Source: an uncultured Clostridia bacterium (GTDB lineage Bacteria > Bacillota > Clostridia > Christensenellales > Aristaeellaceae). Taken from it: a DNA stretch of 8,499 nt. A program made the translations under genes and the position numbers. Under the pieces are notes generated by a model. That model was not told the DNA's origin, made no database searches, and was given only the letters and a program-made list of their open reading frames with translations. Within the stretch, counting starts at the first letter, position 1, and the number at the start of each line of letters is the position of its first letter. The stretch is from NCBI GenBank assembly GCA_944363005.1, contig CALVTV010000099.1:1-8499 (forward strand), given 5' to 3'. Positions 1-6,481 of this stretch are shown here, one piece after another.

Positions 1-69
1 GGCTGCGCGCAGGGATTGCGGATATTCGGCGGGGTCAACGCGGGCCGCGTGGCCATGCGTCAGGGATAA
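1..69 (+). CDS. C-terminal tail of an unrecognised protein (partial)
   Basis: An open frame enters from the left edge and gives 22 residues before a TAA stop at 67-69. The residues are rich in Gly, Arg and Val (a GGVNAGRV stretch is near the middle). I do not recognise a family from so short a tail. The frame is chosen because its stop lies only a few bases before a strong intrinsic terminator, as expected for the last gene of a transcript. The other two plus-strand frames run through the terminator hairpin, which argues against them. Function unknown. Confidence 0.5.
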   Translation, partial: GCAQGLRIFGGVNAGRVAMRQG

Positions 70-72
70 AAG

Positions 73-117
73 AAGAGCTGCTTCGGCGGAAATTCCGCTG
101 CAGGCAGCTCTTTTTTG
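73..117 (+). terminator. Intrinsic terminator of the left-edge gene
   Basis: A 9-bp perfect stem (AAGAGCTGC at 73-81 with GCAGCTCTT at 104-112) encloses a second small palindrome (GCGGAA/TTCCGC at 86-98). It is followed by a run of T at 111-116. It lies directly after the stop codon at 69. Confidence 0.85.
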
Positions 118-210
118 TGATCTTGGGGAACGACTTTCGTGGCTCCTTTCTCAAAAAGCAAAATCATCCGTTTGGAAGGAAATGCGAATCTTCGAGCTAT
201 GCCGGCGGCT

Positions 211-240
211 GCATGACGCGCATGCGCGGGGGGAATACTG
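211..240 (+). promoter_or_regulatory. Possible sigma-F-like promoter for the ferritin-like gene
   Basis: GCATG at 211-215, a 15-base spacer, then GGGAATACTG at 231-240 fits the general form of forespore sigma-F promoters (G-[C/T]-AT-R, then GG-N2-A-N-H-H-T-R). I found no convincing sigma-A promoter between the terminator at 117 and the gene start at 273. The match is short and degenerate, so it could be chance in GC-rich DNA. Confidence 0.25.
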
Positions 241-272
241 AACGCGATTCTTGGAGGAAGGAGAGAGACGGA

Positions 273-707
273 ATGATCGAACAGGATACCATCAGACTGC
301 TCAGGGAGTGCGACGCGGGCATCAAAATGGGCGTGACCTCCATCGATGAGGTGGTGGACGCCGTGCGCGACGACGCCTTCCGGCAGATGCTCGTGCGCTG
401 CAAAAACGAGCACCTCAAGCTCAAGGAGGAAATCGGCGAACTGCTGGACGCCTACCATGACGACGGGAAAAACCCAAATCCCATTGCGCAGAGCATGTCA
501 TGGATGAAGACGAACGTGATGCTCGGCATGGACGAATCCGATCAGACGGTGGCCGGCCTGATGACCGATGGCTGCAACATGGGCGTCAAGTCGCTGCATA
601 AATACCTCAACGAGTACAAGGCGGCCAGCGAAGAGGCCAAGGACGCGACGAAGAAGCTGATCAATCTGGAGGAGAAGTTGGCCGTGGATATCCGGCGTTT
701 TCTCTGA
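273..707 (+). CDS. Small ferritin-like helical protein (DUF2383-type)
   Basis: This encodes 144 residues that are almost entirely predicted helix: acidic and basic heptad-like stretches, no signal peptide and no membrane segment, so it is probably cytoplasmic. The pattern resembles DUF2383/PA2169-type ferritin-like four-helix bundles: Leu-rich helix 1 with a Cys at residue 10, a second helix containing an E-H-L-K-L-K-E-E run, a Pro break, a Met-rich SMSWMK segment, and a final Lys/Glu-rich helix. The classical ferritin di-iron ExxH pairs are not evident, so I do not claim metal binding. The start at 273 is chosen over upstream in-frame starts because of a strong purine-rich Shine-Dalgarno (GGAGGAAGGAG, 253-263) about 9 bases before it. 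It is monocistronic, ending in its own terminator. The family assignment is from memory of sequence pattern. The role is unknown. Confidence 0.75.
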   Translation: MIEQDTIRLLRECDAGIKMGVTSIDEVVDAVRDDAFRQMLVRCKNEHLKLKEEIGELLDAYHDDGKNPNPIAQSMSWMKTNVMLGMDESDQTVAGLMTDGCNMGVKSLHKYLNEYKAASEEAKDATKKLINLEEKLAVDIRRFL

Positions 708-718
708 GCCATTTGAGT

Positions 719-741
719 CTGCCTCGCGGCAGGCTTTTTTT
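719..741 (+). terminator. Intrinsic terminator after the ferritin-like gene
   Basis: CTGCC (719-723), a TCGC loop, GGCAG (728-732), then GC and seven T residues. It begins 12 bases after the stop codon at 707 and separates this gene from the metal operon promoter. Confidence 0.9.
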
Positions 742-766
742 ATGCGTCAAAGTGAATCAAAACCCG

Positions 767-795
767 TTGACAGAGCCAGCCTTCGATGGTACAAT
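767..795 (+). promoter_or_regulatory. Sigma-A promoter of the metal-efflux operon
   Basis: A perfect -35 TTGACA (767-772), a 17-base spacer, and -10 TACAAT (790-795). The predicted transcription start is near 802, just before the inverted repeat at 805-826. This places a repressor site across the start region. Confidence 0.88.
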
Positions 796-804
796 AGGAT
801 CAAA

Positions 805-826
805 CATATGAATAATAGTTCATATG
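805..826 (+). promoter_or_regulatory. ArsR/SmtB-type operator
   Basis: A perfect 8-bp inverted repeat, CATATGAA (805-812) and TTCATATG (819-826), separated by the six bases TAATAG. AT-rich imperfect or perfect dyads of this kind, with TGAA/TTCA cores, are the usual target of ArsR/SmtB repressors. It lies immediately downstream of the -10 box, so a bound dimer should block initiation. The operon encodes an ArsR-family protein (2996-3358), so self-regulation is inferred. Confidence 0.82.
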
Positions 827-871
827 AAGAAGTGTGAAGCCGGAGTTCACGGCAGAAAGGATGAAACGTCC

Positions 872-1090
872 ATGAAAAAGACATATCCGATTGAGGTGGA
901 TTGCGCCAACTGTGCGGCGAAGATGGAGGAAGCGGCCAAGAAAACGGCGGGTGTGCGGCATGCGGTGGTAAACTTCATGACGTTGAAGATGGTGGTGGAG
1001 TTTGAAGAGGGCGCCGACCCGAAGACCGTGATGCCGGCGGTGCGTGCGGCCTGCAAGCGCGTAGAGGACGACTGCGAGGTTTTCCTGTAA
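872..1090 (+). CDS. Free-standing HMA heavy-metal-binding protein
   Basis: This 72-residue protein consists of one heavy-metal-associated (HMA) ferredoxin-fold domain and nothing else. The metal loop is VDCANCAAK with Cys11 and Cys14. The Asp before the first Cys and the CANC form resemble the N-terminal domains of CadA/ZntA Zn/Cd/Pb ATPases more than copper chaperones, which usually have GMTC. Two further Cys lie near the C-terminus (57 and 67). A preceding AGAAAGGA (854-861) supports the start at 872. An in-frame ATG at 824 lies inside the operator without a ribosome site and is rejected. The gene is 21 bases upstream of the ATPase gene, which lacks this domain. It probably delivers metal to the pump or senses load for it. 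Metal identity is inferred from the motif and the partner. Confidence 0.85.
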   Translation: MKKTYPIEVDCANCAAKMEEAAKKTAGVRHAVVNFMTLKMVVEFEEGADPKTVMPAVRAACKRVEDDCEVFL

Positions 1091-1111
1091 ATCGGGGAGA
1101 GGGACGAGAAG

Positions 1112-2980
1112 ATGAGTAGGAAGCAGAAAAAAATGCTCGTGCGCATCATCGTGTCCGCGGCGTTGATCGCGCTTTTGCAGGCCGTGCCCCTGCAGGGGGC
1201 GTGGCGCCTGGCGGCGTACATGGTTCCGTATTGGATCATCGGGTACGACATCCTGCTCAAGGCCGCCAAGGGCGTGCGCAACCGCCAGCCGTTTGACGAG
1301 AACTTTTTGATGGCGGTGGCCACGGTCGGCGCGATCGTGCTGGGGGAGTATGTCGAGGGCGTGGCGGTGATGCTCTTTTACCAGATTGGCGAGCTGTTTC
1401 AGAGCTATGCGGTGGGCAAGAGCCGCCGCAACATCAGCGCGCTGATGGATATTCGCCCGGATTACGCCAACATCGAAGGCGCGGATGGCGAACTGGTGCG
1501 GGTGGACCCGGACGAAGTGGCCATTGGCACCGTGATCGTGGTGCAGCCCGGCGAAAAGATTCCGCTGGACGGCGTGATCCTGGAGGGGCATGCGGCGCTG
1601 AACACGAGCGCGCTCACCGGCGAGAGCCTGCCGCGCGAGGTGCAGGAGGGCGACGAGGTCATCAGCGGCTGCGTCAACATGAGCGGCCTGCTGCGCATTC
1701 GCACGACGCGGGAATTCGGGGAATCGACGGTGTCCAAAATCCTGGAGCTGGTGGAAAACGCGAGCTCCCGCAAGTCGCCGCCCGAGAATTTCATCACGAA
1801 GTTTGCCCGCATTTACACGCCTGCCGTGTGTTATGGTGCGGTTGCCCTGGCCCTGCTGCCGCCCATCGTGCGCCTTTTGCTGGGCATGGAGGCGCAGTTC
1901 GGGGAATGGGTGATGCGCGCGCTGACGTTCCTGGTCATCAGTTGCCCCTGCGCGCTGGTGGTGTCGATTCCGCTGAGCTTTTTTGCGGGCATCGGCGGCG
2001 CCAGCCGGGAGGGCGTGCTGGTCAAGGGCTCCAATTACCTGCACGCGCTGTCCCAAACGAAGGTGGTCGTCTTTGACAAGACGGGCACGATGACACAGGG
2101 CGTCTTTGAAGTCAGCGAGGTTTCCCCCTGTGGCATGGACGCCGCGCAGCTGGTGGAATGGGCCGCCCTCGCGGAGAGTTACAGCGCGCATCCCATCAGC
2201 CAGAGCCTCAAGCGGGCCTACGGTCAGGCGATTGACGCCTCGCGTGTGCAGGACGTGGAGGAGATCGGCGGGCATGGCGTCACGGCGCGGGTCGATGGCA
2301 AGCGGGTTGCCGTTGGTAACGAGCGGCTGATGGCGCGCGTCGGCGTCACGGTACAGGCGGGCAGGCAACCGGGCACGCTGGTTCATGTGGCGGTGGAGGG
2401 CGTATATGCGGGCTGCATTTCGATTCAGGATCGGATCAAGCCCGGCGCGCGGGAAGCGATCGATGCATTGCATCGTCAGGGCGTTTCGCGCACCGTGATG
2501 CTCACGGGCGACCGGGACGACGTCGCCCAAAAGGTGGCGGCGGAGCTGAACATCGACGAGGTTCACAGCGAATTGCTGCCGGCCCAGAAGGTCAGCTGGG
2601 TGGAAACCATACTGGAGAAGAAGGCCAAGGGCGAGACGGTCGCGTTCGTGGGCGATGGCATCAACGACGCGCCGGTGCTCTCCCGCGCGGACATCGGCGT
2701 GGCCATGGGCGCGCTGGGGTCGGATGCGGCGATTGAGGCGGCGGATGTGGTGCTCATGGACGACGATCCGCGCAAGATCGCGTTGGCCATTGCGCTTTCC
2801 CGCAAGTGCCTGCGCATTGTGTATCAGAATATCGCCTTCGCCATCGGCGTGAAGGGCGTCTGCCTGGTGCTGGGCGCGCTGGGCGTTGCGGGCATGTGGG
2901 CGGCGATCTTTGCGGATGTGGGCGTGATGGTGCTGGCCGTGCTCAATGCGATTCGCGCTATGCGCATTCCCAAGCTCTGA
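1112..2980 (+). CDS. zntA: Zn/Cd/Pb-exporting P1B-type ATPase (ZntA/CadA family)
   Basis: This inner-membrane pump of 622 residues uses ATP to export divalent soft metals. Visible motifs in order: actuator TGES (169-172), intramembrane CPC (278-280), DKTGT with phosphorylated Asp322, the P1B HP dipeptide (360-361), TGDR (465-468) and GDGINDAP (514-521). Lys581 in the seventh membrane helix and Asp602 (ADVG) in the eighth match the subgroup specific for Zn, Cd and Pb; copper pumps carry other residues there. Hydrophobic segments near 10-26, 30-49, 64-80, 82-98, 236-257, 267-292, 573-592 and 594-612 give the expected eight helices. The protein begins directly at the first helix: the usual N-terminal HMA domain is missing and is encoded separately just upstream. 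A GGGGAGAGGGA Shine-Dalgarno precedes the ATG. arsR follows after 15 bases. Zn, Cd and Pb cannot be told apart by sequence. Confidence 0.95.
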   Translation: MSRKQKKMLVRIIVSAALIALLQAVPLQGAWRLAAYMVPYWIIGYDILLKAAKGVRNRQPFDENFLMAVATVGAIVLGEYVEGVAVMLFYQIGELFQSYAVGKSRRNISALMDIRPDYANIEGADGELVRVDPDEVAIGTVIVVQPGEKIPLDGVILEGHAALNTSALTGESLPREVQEGDEVISGCVNMSGLLRIRTTREFGESTVSKILELVENASSRKSPPENFITKFARIYTPAVCYGAVALALLPPIVRLLLGMEAQFGEWVMRALTFLVISCPCALVVSIPLSFFAGIGGASREGVLVKGSNYLHALSQTKVVVFDKTGTMTQGVFEVSEVSPCGMDAAQLVEWAALAESYSAHPISQSLKRAYGQAIDASRVQDVEEIGGHGVTARVDGKRVAVGNERLMARVGVTVQAGRQPGTLVHVAVEGVYAGCISIQDRIKPGAREAIDALHRQGVSRTVMLTGDRDDVAQKVAAELNIDEVHSELLPAQKVSWVETILEKKAKGETVAFVGDGINDAPVLSRADIGVAMGALGSDAAIEAADVVLMDDDPRKIALAIALSRKCLRIVYQNIAFAIGVKGVCLVLGALGVAGMWAAIFADVGVMVLAVLNAIRAMRIPKL

Positions 2981-2995
2981 GAAAGGGGGACATTC

Positions 2996-3358
2996 GTGAA
3001 AAAGAACGAGTTGGAATGCTGTGAATCGACGGAGGTTCACGAGGAATTGTTGGCCCAGGTTCGGGAAAACCTGCCCCAGGAGGAAAAACTCTACGACCTG
3101 TCGGAACTGTTCAAGGTCTTTGGCGATTCGACGCGCATTCGCATCCTCTTTGTGCTCTTTGAGGCGGAAGTCTGCGTCTGCGATCTGGCGGCGGCGTTGG
3201 GCATGACGCAGTCCGCGGTGTCCCATCAGCTTCGGATTCTCAAACAGAGCAAGCTGGTGAAGAGTCGCCGGGAGGGCAAATCCGTCTTCTATTCGCTCGC
3301 GGACAGCCACGTGCGCACGATCATTGATCAGGGCATGGAGCACGTCGAAGAGGAATGA
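2996..3358 (+). CDS. ArsR/SmtB-family metal-responsive repressor
   Basis: A 120-residue winged-helix repressor, last gene of the metal operon, expected to bind the operator at 805-826 and leave it when metal is bound. The start is GTG at 2996 with AGGGGGA five bases upstream. Domain content: dimer helix, FKVFGDSTRIRIL helix 2, recognition helix TQSAVSHQLRILK (71-83) and wing GKSVFYSL. Two metal sites can be read. First, Cys8 and Cys9 in the N-terminus plus Cys60 and Cys62 in EVCVCDL are like the alpha3N thiolate site of CadC. Second, Asp103, His105, His116 and Glu119 reproduce the spacing of the alpha5 zinc site of SmtB (D-x-H, ten residues, H-x2-E). Carrying both is in keeping with response to Cd/Pb and Zn. 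I give no symbol because cadC, smtB and czrA are all possible. Confidence 0.93.
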   Translation: MKKNELECCESTEVHEELLAQVRENLPQEEKLYDLSELFKVFGDSTRIRILFVLFEAEVCVCDLAAALGMTQSAVSHQLRILKQSKLVKSRREGKSVFYSLADSHVRTIIDQGMEHVEEE

Positions 3359-3383
3359 GCGATTCAAGCAAATCCACAACAAA

Positions 3384-3424
3384 ACGGGCGGCCGGCTTGT
3401 CAAAGAGCCGGTCGCCCGTCTGTT
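3384..3424. terminator. Shared terminator between the convergent arsR and M18 genes
   Basis: A long stem: ACGGGCG (3384-3390) with CGCCCGT (3413-3419), a G-U pair, then CCGGCT (3392-3397) with AGCCGG (3406-3411), and an 8-base loop. The flanking T tracts are weak on both strands: CTGTTT on the plus strand and TTTTGTTG on the minus strand. It sits between two convergent stops (3358 and 3467), so it probably serves both. Confidence 0.78.
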
Positions 3425-3466
3425 TAAGTTGCGCAGGAAATTTGAAATGAGCCGCGCGAAGGCGCA

Positions 3467-4759
3467 TCAGATGGCGTACTCGCCGTCGGAGAGCACGCGC
3501 AAGTCCGACTCGTACAGGGCCCGCAGCGCGCGGATCATGTACTCCACGTCCTTCGAACCCGCCGTTTCGTAGCAGGAGTGCATGGCGAGCTGGGCCAGGC
3601 CGATGTCCACCGTGTTCATGGACAGGTGTGTGTTGGCGATGTTGCCCAGCGTAGAGCCGCCCAGCACATCGGAACGGTTGGTGAAGTGCTGCACAGGTAC
3701 GCCGGCACGCGCGCAGATTTCGGAGAAAATGGCGCTGGATACGGCGTCGGTGGTGTATTTCTGGTTGGCGTTGTGCTTGATGACCACGCCGCCGTTCATG
3801 AATACGCGGTTGTCCGCATCGTACTTTTCGGGATGATTGGGGTGAACGGCATGCGCGTTGTCGGCCGAGGCCATGAAGCTGCGGCAGAGCGCGGCCCGCA
3901 ACTCGGCATCGCTGGCGTCCAACGCGGCGGCCGTGCGCGCGAGCACGTCGGTGAGCAGCGAGGAGTCCGCGCCCTGCTTGGTGCCGCTGCCGACTTCTTC
4001 GTTGTCGAACACGGCAAACACGCTGATGTGCGGCCCGTGCTGGGCGGAGAGGAAGGCTTGCAGGGACGTGTAGGCGCATTCCAGGTCGTCGATGCGCGGG
4101 CAAGAGAAGTATTCGCCCTGCGCGCCCCAAACACTGCCGGGCGTCCGGTTGTACAGGAACAGGTCGGCGCTGACCACGTTTTCGGGCTCCGCGTTGCACA
4201 GCGCCGCGATCTCCCGCGCCAGCGCGCCCTTGGCCTGAACGTCGCCGTAGAGCGGCAAGAGATCGATCTGCGGGTTGAACTTGTAGCCGTCGTTGATTTC
4301 GCGGTTGAAGTGGATGGGCATGTTCGGAATCAGCGCCGCGTCGCGGCCCAGATCGATCAGCCGGGTGCGAAGCCTGCCGTTTTCGCGAACGAGCGCGCGC
4401 CCGGCGATGCCCAACGGGCGGTCGAGCCAGGTGGACATGATCATGCCGCCATAGCGCTCCACGTTCAGGCGGATATACTGGCCGAGCGCCTCCTCCTCGT
4501 GATGGGGTTTGAGCTTGAATGTCGGGGAATCGCTGTGGCTGGCCACGATCACGAACGGCGCGAAACCGCTGTCCGGAATGGTCAGCGCGATGATGGAGGA
4601 GAGATTGCGCGTGAGGTAGTAGCGGCCGCCGGGGACAAGGGCGAAGGAGGAGCCTTCGTCAAGGCGGACGAAGCCGGCCGCGTCGAGCATGGCGCTCAGG
4701 GTATGTACGGCGTGAAACGCACTGGGCGAACGGTGCACAAAATCAAGGAAACGGTTCAT
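3467..4759 (-). CDS. apeB: M18-family zinc aminopeptidase
   Basis: A cytoplasmic di-zinc aminopeptidase of 430 residues, normal for bacterial M18 enzymes, that removes N-terminal residues (acidic ones in the best-known members) from peptides. Expected active-site elements are all present in order: His75 in ASHSDSP, Asp225 in RIDDLECAY (bridging ligand), Glu254-Glu255 in VFDNEEVGSGT (general base and ligand), Asp300 in ASADNAHAVHP, and His394 in LAMHSCYE. The start at 4759 (MNRFLDF) is chosen over a longer frame to 4822 because AGGAGG lies five bases upstream and the predicted promoter would fall inside the longer version. It is the only gene between its promoter (4794-4822) and the shared terminator. 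Substrate preference cannot be read from the sequence. Confidence 0.93.
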   Translation of the reverse strand: MNRFLDFVHRSPSAFHAVHTLSAMLDAAGFVRLDEGSSFALVPGGRYYLTRNLSSIIALTIPDSGFAPFVIVASHSDSPTFKLKPHHEEEALGQYIRLNVERYGGMIMSTWLDRPLGIAGRALVRENGRLRTRLIDLGRDAALIPNMPIHFNREINDGYKFNPQIDLLPLYGDVQAKGALAREIAALCNAEPENVVSADLFLYNRTPGSVWGAQGEYFSCPRIDDLECAYTSLQAFLSAQHGPHISVFAVFDNEEVGSGTKQGADSSLLTDVLARTAAALDASDAELRAALCRSFMASADNAHAVHPNHPEKYDADNRVFMNGGVVIKHNANQKYTTDAVSSAIFSEICARAGVPVQHFTNRSDVLGGSTLGNIANTHLSMNTVDIGLAQLAMHSCYETAGSKDVEYMIRALRALYESDLRVLSDGEYAI

Positions 4760-4773
4760 GACATCCTCCTTAC

Positions 4774-4791
4774 AATACAATGGAATGTATT
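4774..4791. repeat. Inverted repeat at the start of the M18 transcript
   Basis: AATACA (4774-4779) and TGTATT (4786-4791) form perfect 6-bp arms around six bases. The predicted transcription start of the M18 gene falls within or beside the repeat, and it ends just before the ribosome binding site. It could be an operator or a short 5' hairpin. No regulator for it is seen in the window. Confidence 0.5.
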
Positions 4792-4793
4792 TC

Positions 4794-4822
4794 ATTATAC
4801 ACGCCGCATTGCGATCGGGCAA
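4794..4822 (-). promoter_or_regulatory. Promoter of the M18 aminopeptidase gene
   Basis: Read on the minus strand: -35 TTGCCC (4822-4817), a 17-base spacer, and a perfect -10 TATAAT (4799-4794). The predicted start near 4787 leaves a leader of about 28 bases containing the AGGAGG ribosome site. Confidence 0.75.
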
Positions 4823-4890
4823 GAGGAGCCTGCCGTGCGGGCGGAAATTGGGCGGGAGGAAGCGTTTGGCGCCGGGGTTTCTGCGGGCGT

Positions 4891-5154
4891 TCAGCGGGAA
4901 TCGTCCGCTTCGATGAACCAGTAGGGCTCGTCGTAAAAGAGCATGAGCGTGCGCTCGCCCACGCGGCAGGTATAGCGCATCCCCTGCCCACCGGCTTTGA
5001 GGGATGGGGCCGGACGCACATCGACAATGCGGTCGATCCGGCAGGCGGGGCCGTCCTCCGTGCGCAGCATCAGCGGCACGATTCGCCCGTCGAGCGTAAA
5101 ATCGGCCCGCACTTTGACATACAGCTTGGCCGCGCTTTCCCGATGCACGGACAT
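4891..5154 (-). CDS. Small protein of unknown function in the dinB SOS operon
   Basis: An 87-residue protein that I cannot assign to a named family. It looks like a compact beta-rich soluble domain: alternating hydrophobic strands (KLYVKVRADFTLDGRIVPLML near 10-30, then CRIDRIVDVRP, MRYTCRV, RTLMLFYDE and YWFIEA), several charged turns, two Cys, and no signal peptide or membrane segment. The start at 5154 follows AGGAGG by ten bases, and the gene begins 19 bases after the dinB stop with no terminator between, so it is almost certainly cotranscribed and SOS-induced. I have an impression, which I cannot verify here, that similar small proteins sit beside dinB in other Clostridia. A role as a polymerase partner is an inference from position only. 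It does not resemble YolD, the small companion of some Bacillus Y-family polymerases. Confidence 0.8.
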   Translation of the reverse strand: MSVHRESAAKLYVKVRADFTLDGRIVPLMLRTEDGPACRIDRIVDVRPAPSLKAGGQGMRYTCRVGERTLMLFYDEPYWFIEADDSR

Positions 5155-5173
5155 GGGGGATCAGCCTCCTTGT

Positions 5174-6421
5174 TTATCCCGCGTAAAAGGGGACGGGATG
5201 GATGGTGTGATTTTCGACGGGGTTGATTTGCGCAAAGTCGCGGTCGCACAGCACAACCCCGCGTTGCACGATTTGATGGCCATAGCGGCGCCGGAGGCCG
5301 TCGATGGAACGCTCAAGCTGCTCCAGCCGCATGCGCTTTTCCTCATTCCCGGTGAAGTCGAGCTGGATGGGCGCGTTGTCGGGCGAAAGATGCGAGCAGC
5401 TCAGGCCCACACTGCGGTAGGGGAAGTGCCCGCCAAAGCGCCCGGCGAACAGGCCGAGCGCAGCCTGCGCGATTTCATCGGTGAGGTTTGTCGGCTCCTT
5501 GAGCATGCACTGGCAGGAGGCCGTGCTCAATTGTGCCGTTCGCGCGCTGATGCTCACGCAGCGGGCGCGCAGGCCTTCGGCGCGCAGCCGGGCGGCGACG
5601 GATTCGGCCAGCAGCGTATACAGGCAGCGGGCGTCCTCTTCACAGGTCAGATCGTGCGGCGGGGTGGTGCTGTTGCCGATGGACTGGATGGCCATGCGCT
5701 GGTCGGAGGGCATCACGGGGGAGCGGTCTTCGCCGTTGGCAAAGGCGCTGAGCGTCAGACCGTTTTTGCCCAGGCGGCTTTGCAGCAGCGCGGGATCAAA
5801 CCGGGCCAAATCCCCGATGGTCGTGATGTTGATGGCGGCGAGCTTGCGGCGCGTGCTCGGGCCGACGAAGAGCAGGTCGCCGGCCGGCAACGGCCAGACC
5901 AGTTCCCGAAAGCGATCGGGCGCAATCGCGGTCACGGCGTCCGGTTTTTTCATGTCGCTTCCGAGCTTGGCAAAGACCTTGTTGAACGATACGCCCACCG
6001 AAATGGTGATGCCCAGCTCCTCGCGCACGCGCCGGCGGAGGGCATGCGCCATGCGAACGCCTTCGTCCCAGCAAAGACCGGGCTGACTCAGGTCAATCCA
6101 GACCTCATCGAGGCCGAAGGACTCCACGCGGTCGGAATACTGTTCGAATATGCGGCGCATTTTGCGGCTGAAGCGCACATACAGAGAGAAGTCGGCCGGT
6201 ACGCACAGAAGCTCCGGACACTTTTGCCGCGCCTGCCAGATGGCCTCGCCGGTCTTGACTCCGTAGCGCTTGGCAATCTCGTTTTTGGCCAGAATGATCC
6301 CGTGGCGTGCCTGCGCATCCCCGCTGACGGCCACGGGGCGATGCCGGATGGCGGGGTTATACAGGCATTCGACCGAAGCGTAAAAGCTGTTTGCATCGCA
6401 GTGCAGGATGATGCGGTCCAT
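5174..6421 (-). CDS. dinB: Y-family translesion DNA polymerase (DinB/UmuC-like)
   Basis: An error-prone polymerase of 415 residues that copies past damaged bases. The palm has Asp9 in HCDANSFYASVE and the catalytic pair Asp105-Glu106 in SFGLDEVWID. The region ISVGVSFNKVFAKLGSDMKKP (140-160) is the conserved Y-family segment. The thumb helix-hairpin-helix includes LLFVGPSTRRKL (183-194) and TTIGDLARF. The little finger runs from about 245, and QLDF at 353-356 is a plausible beta-clamp binding motif. Aligning to E. coli Pol IV puts a Tyr (Y14) at the steric-gate position, as in UmuC, where Pol IV has Phe. The start at 6421 is supported by GAGGAGG eight bases upstream; a longer frame to 6466 would cover the LexA box. 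Regulation is by the LexA box at 6461-6472. The 87-residue gene follows in the same transcript. It could equally be named a UvrX/UmuC-type enzyme. Confidence 0.93.
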   Translation of the reverse strand: MDRIILHCDANSFYASVECLYNPAIRHRPVAVSGDAQARHGIILAKNEIAKRYGVKTGEAIWQARQKCPELLCVPADFSLYVRFSRKMRRIFEQYSDRVESFGLDEVWIDLSQPGLCWDEGVRMAHALRRRVREELGITISVGVSFNKVFAKLGSDMKKPDAVTAIAPDRFRELVWPLPAGDLLFVGPSTRRKLAAINITTIGDLARFDPALLQSRLGKNGLTLSAFANGEDRSPVMPSDQRMAIQSIGNSTTPPHDLTCEEDARCLYTLLAESVAARLRAEGLRARCVSISARTAQLSTASCQCMLKEPTNLTDEIAQAALGLFAGRFGGHFPYRSVGLSCSHLSPDNAPIQLDFTGNEEKRMRLEQLERSIDGLRRRYGHQIVQRGVVLCDRDFAQINPVENHTIHPVPFYAG

Positions 6422-6460
6422 CGCGCAAGCCTCCTCTTTTGGCCGTCTTTCTATAGATGG

Positions 6461-6472
6461 GAACAAATGTTC
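6461..6472 (-). promoter_or_regulatory. LexA (DinR) SOS box
   Basis: GAACAAATGTTC fits the Gram-positive SOS consensus GAAC-RNRY-GTTC at every position. It lies about 4-15 bases downstream of the predicted dinB transcription start, where bound LexA would block initiation. Confidence 0.92.
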
Positions 6473-6481
6473 TTGTATTAA

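Noticed and set aside
824..871. Upstream ATG for the HMA gene
   Set aside because: It lies in the 3' arm of the operator with no ribosome site, and the extra 16 residues are not part of the HMA fold.
800..3403. Minus-strand open frame of 867 codons across the whole metal operon
   Set aside because: It lies opposite three well-supported genes and has no family resemblance. Its His/Arg/Ala-rich composition is typical of the antisense reading of GC-rich codons.
3578..4924. Plus-strand open frame of 448 codons opposite the M18 gene
   Set aside because: A shadow of the aminopeptidase codons with Gly/Ala/Arg/Val-rich nonsense content and no ribosome site.
4997..6481. Plus-strand open frame of 494 codons opposite dinB
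   Set aside because: Antisense shadow of a clear Y-family polymerase, without recognisable motifs.
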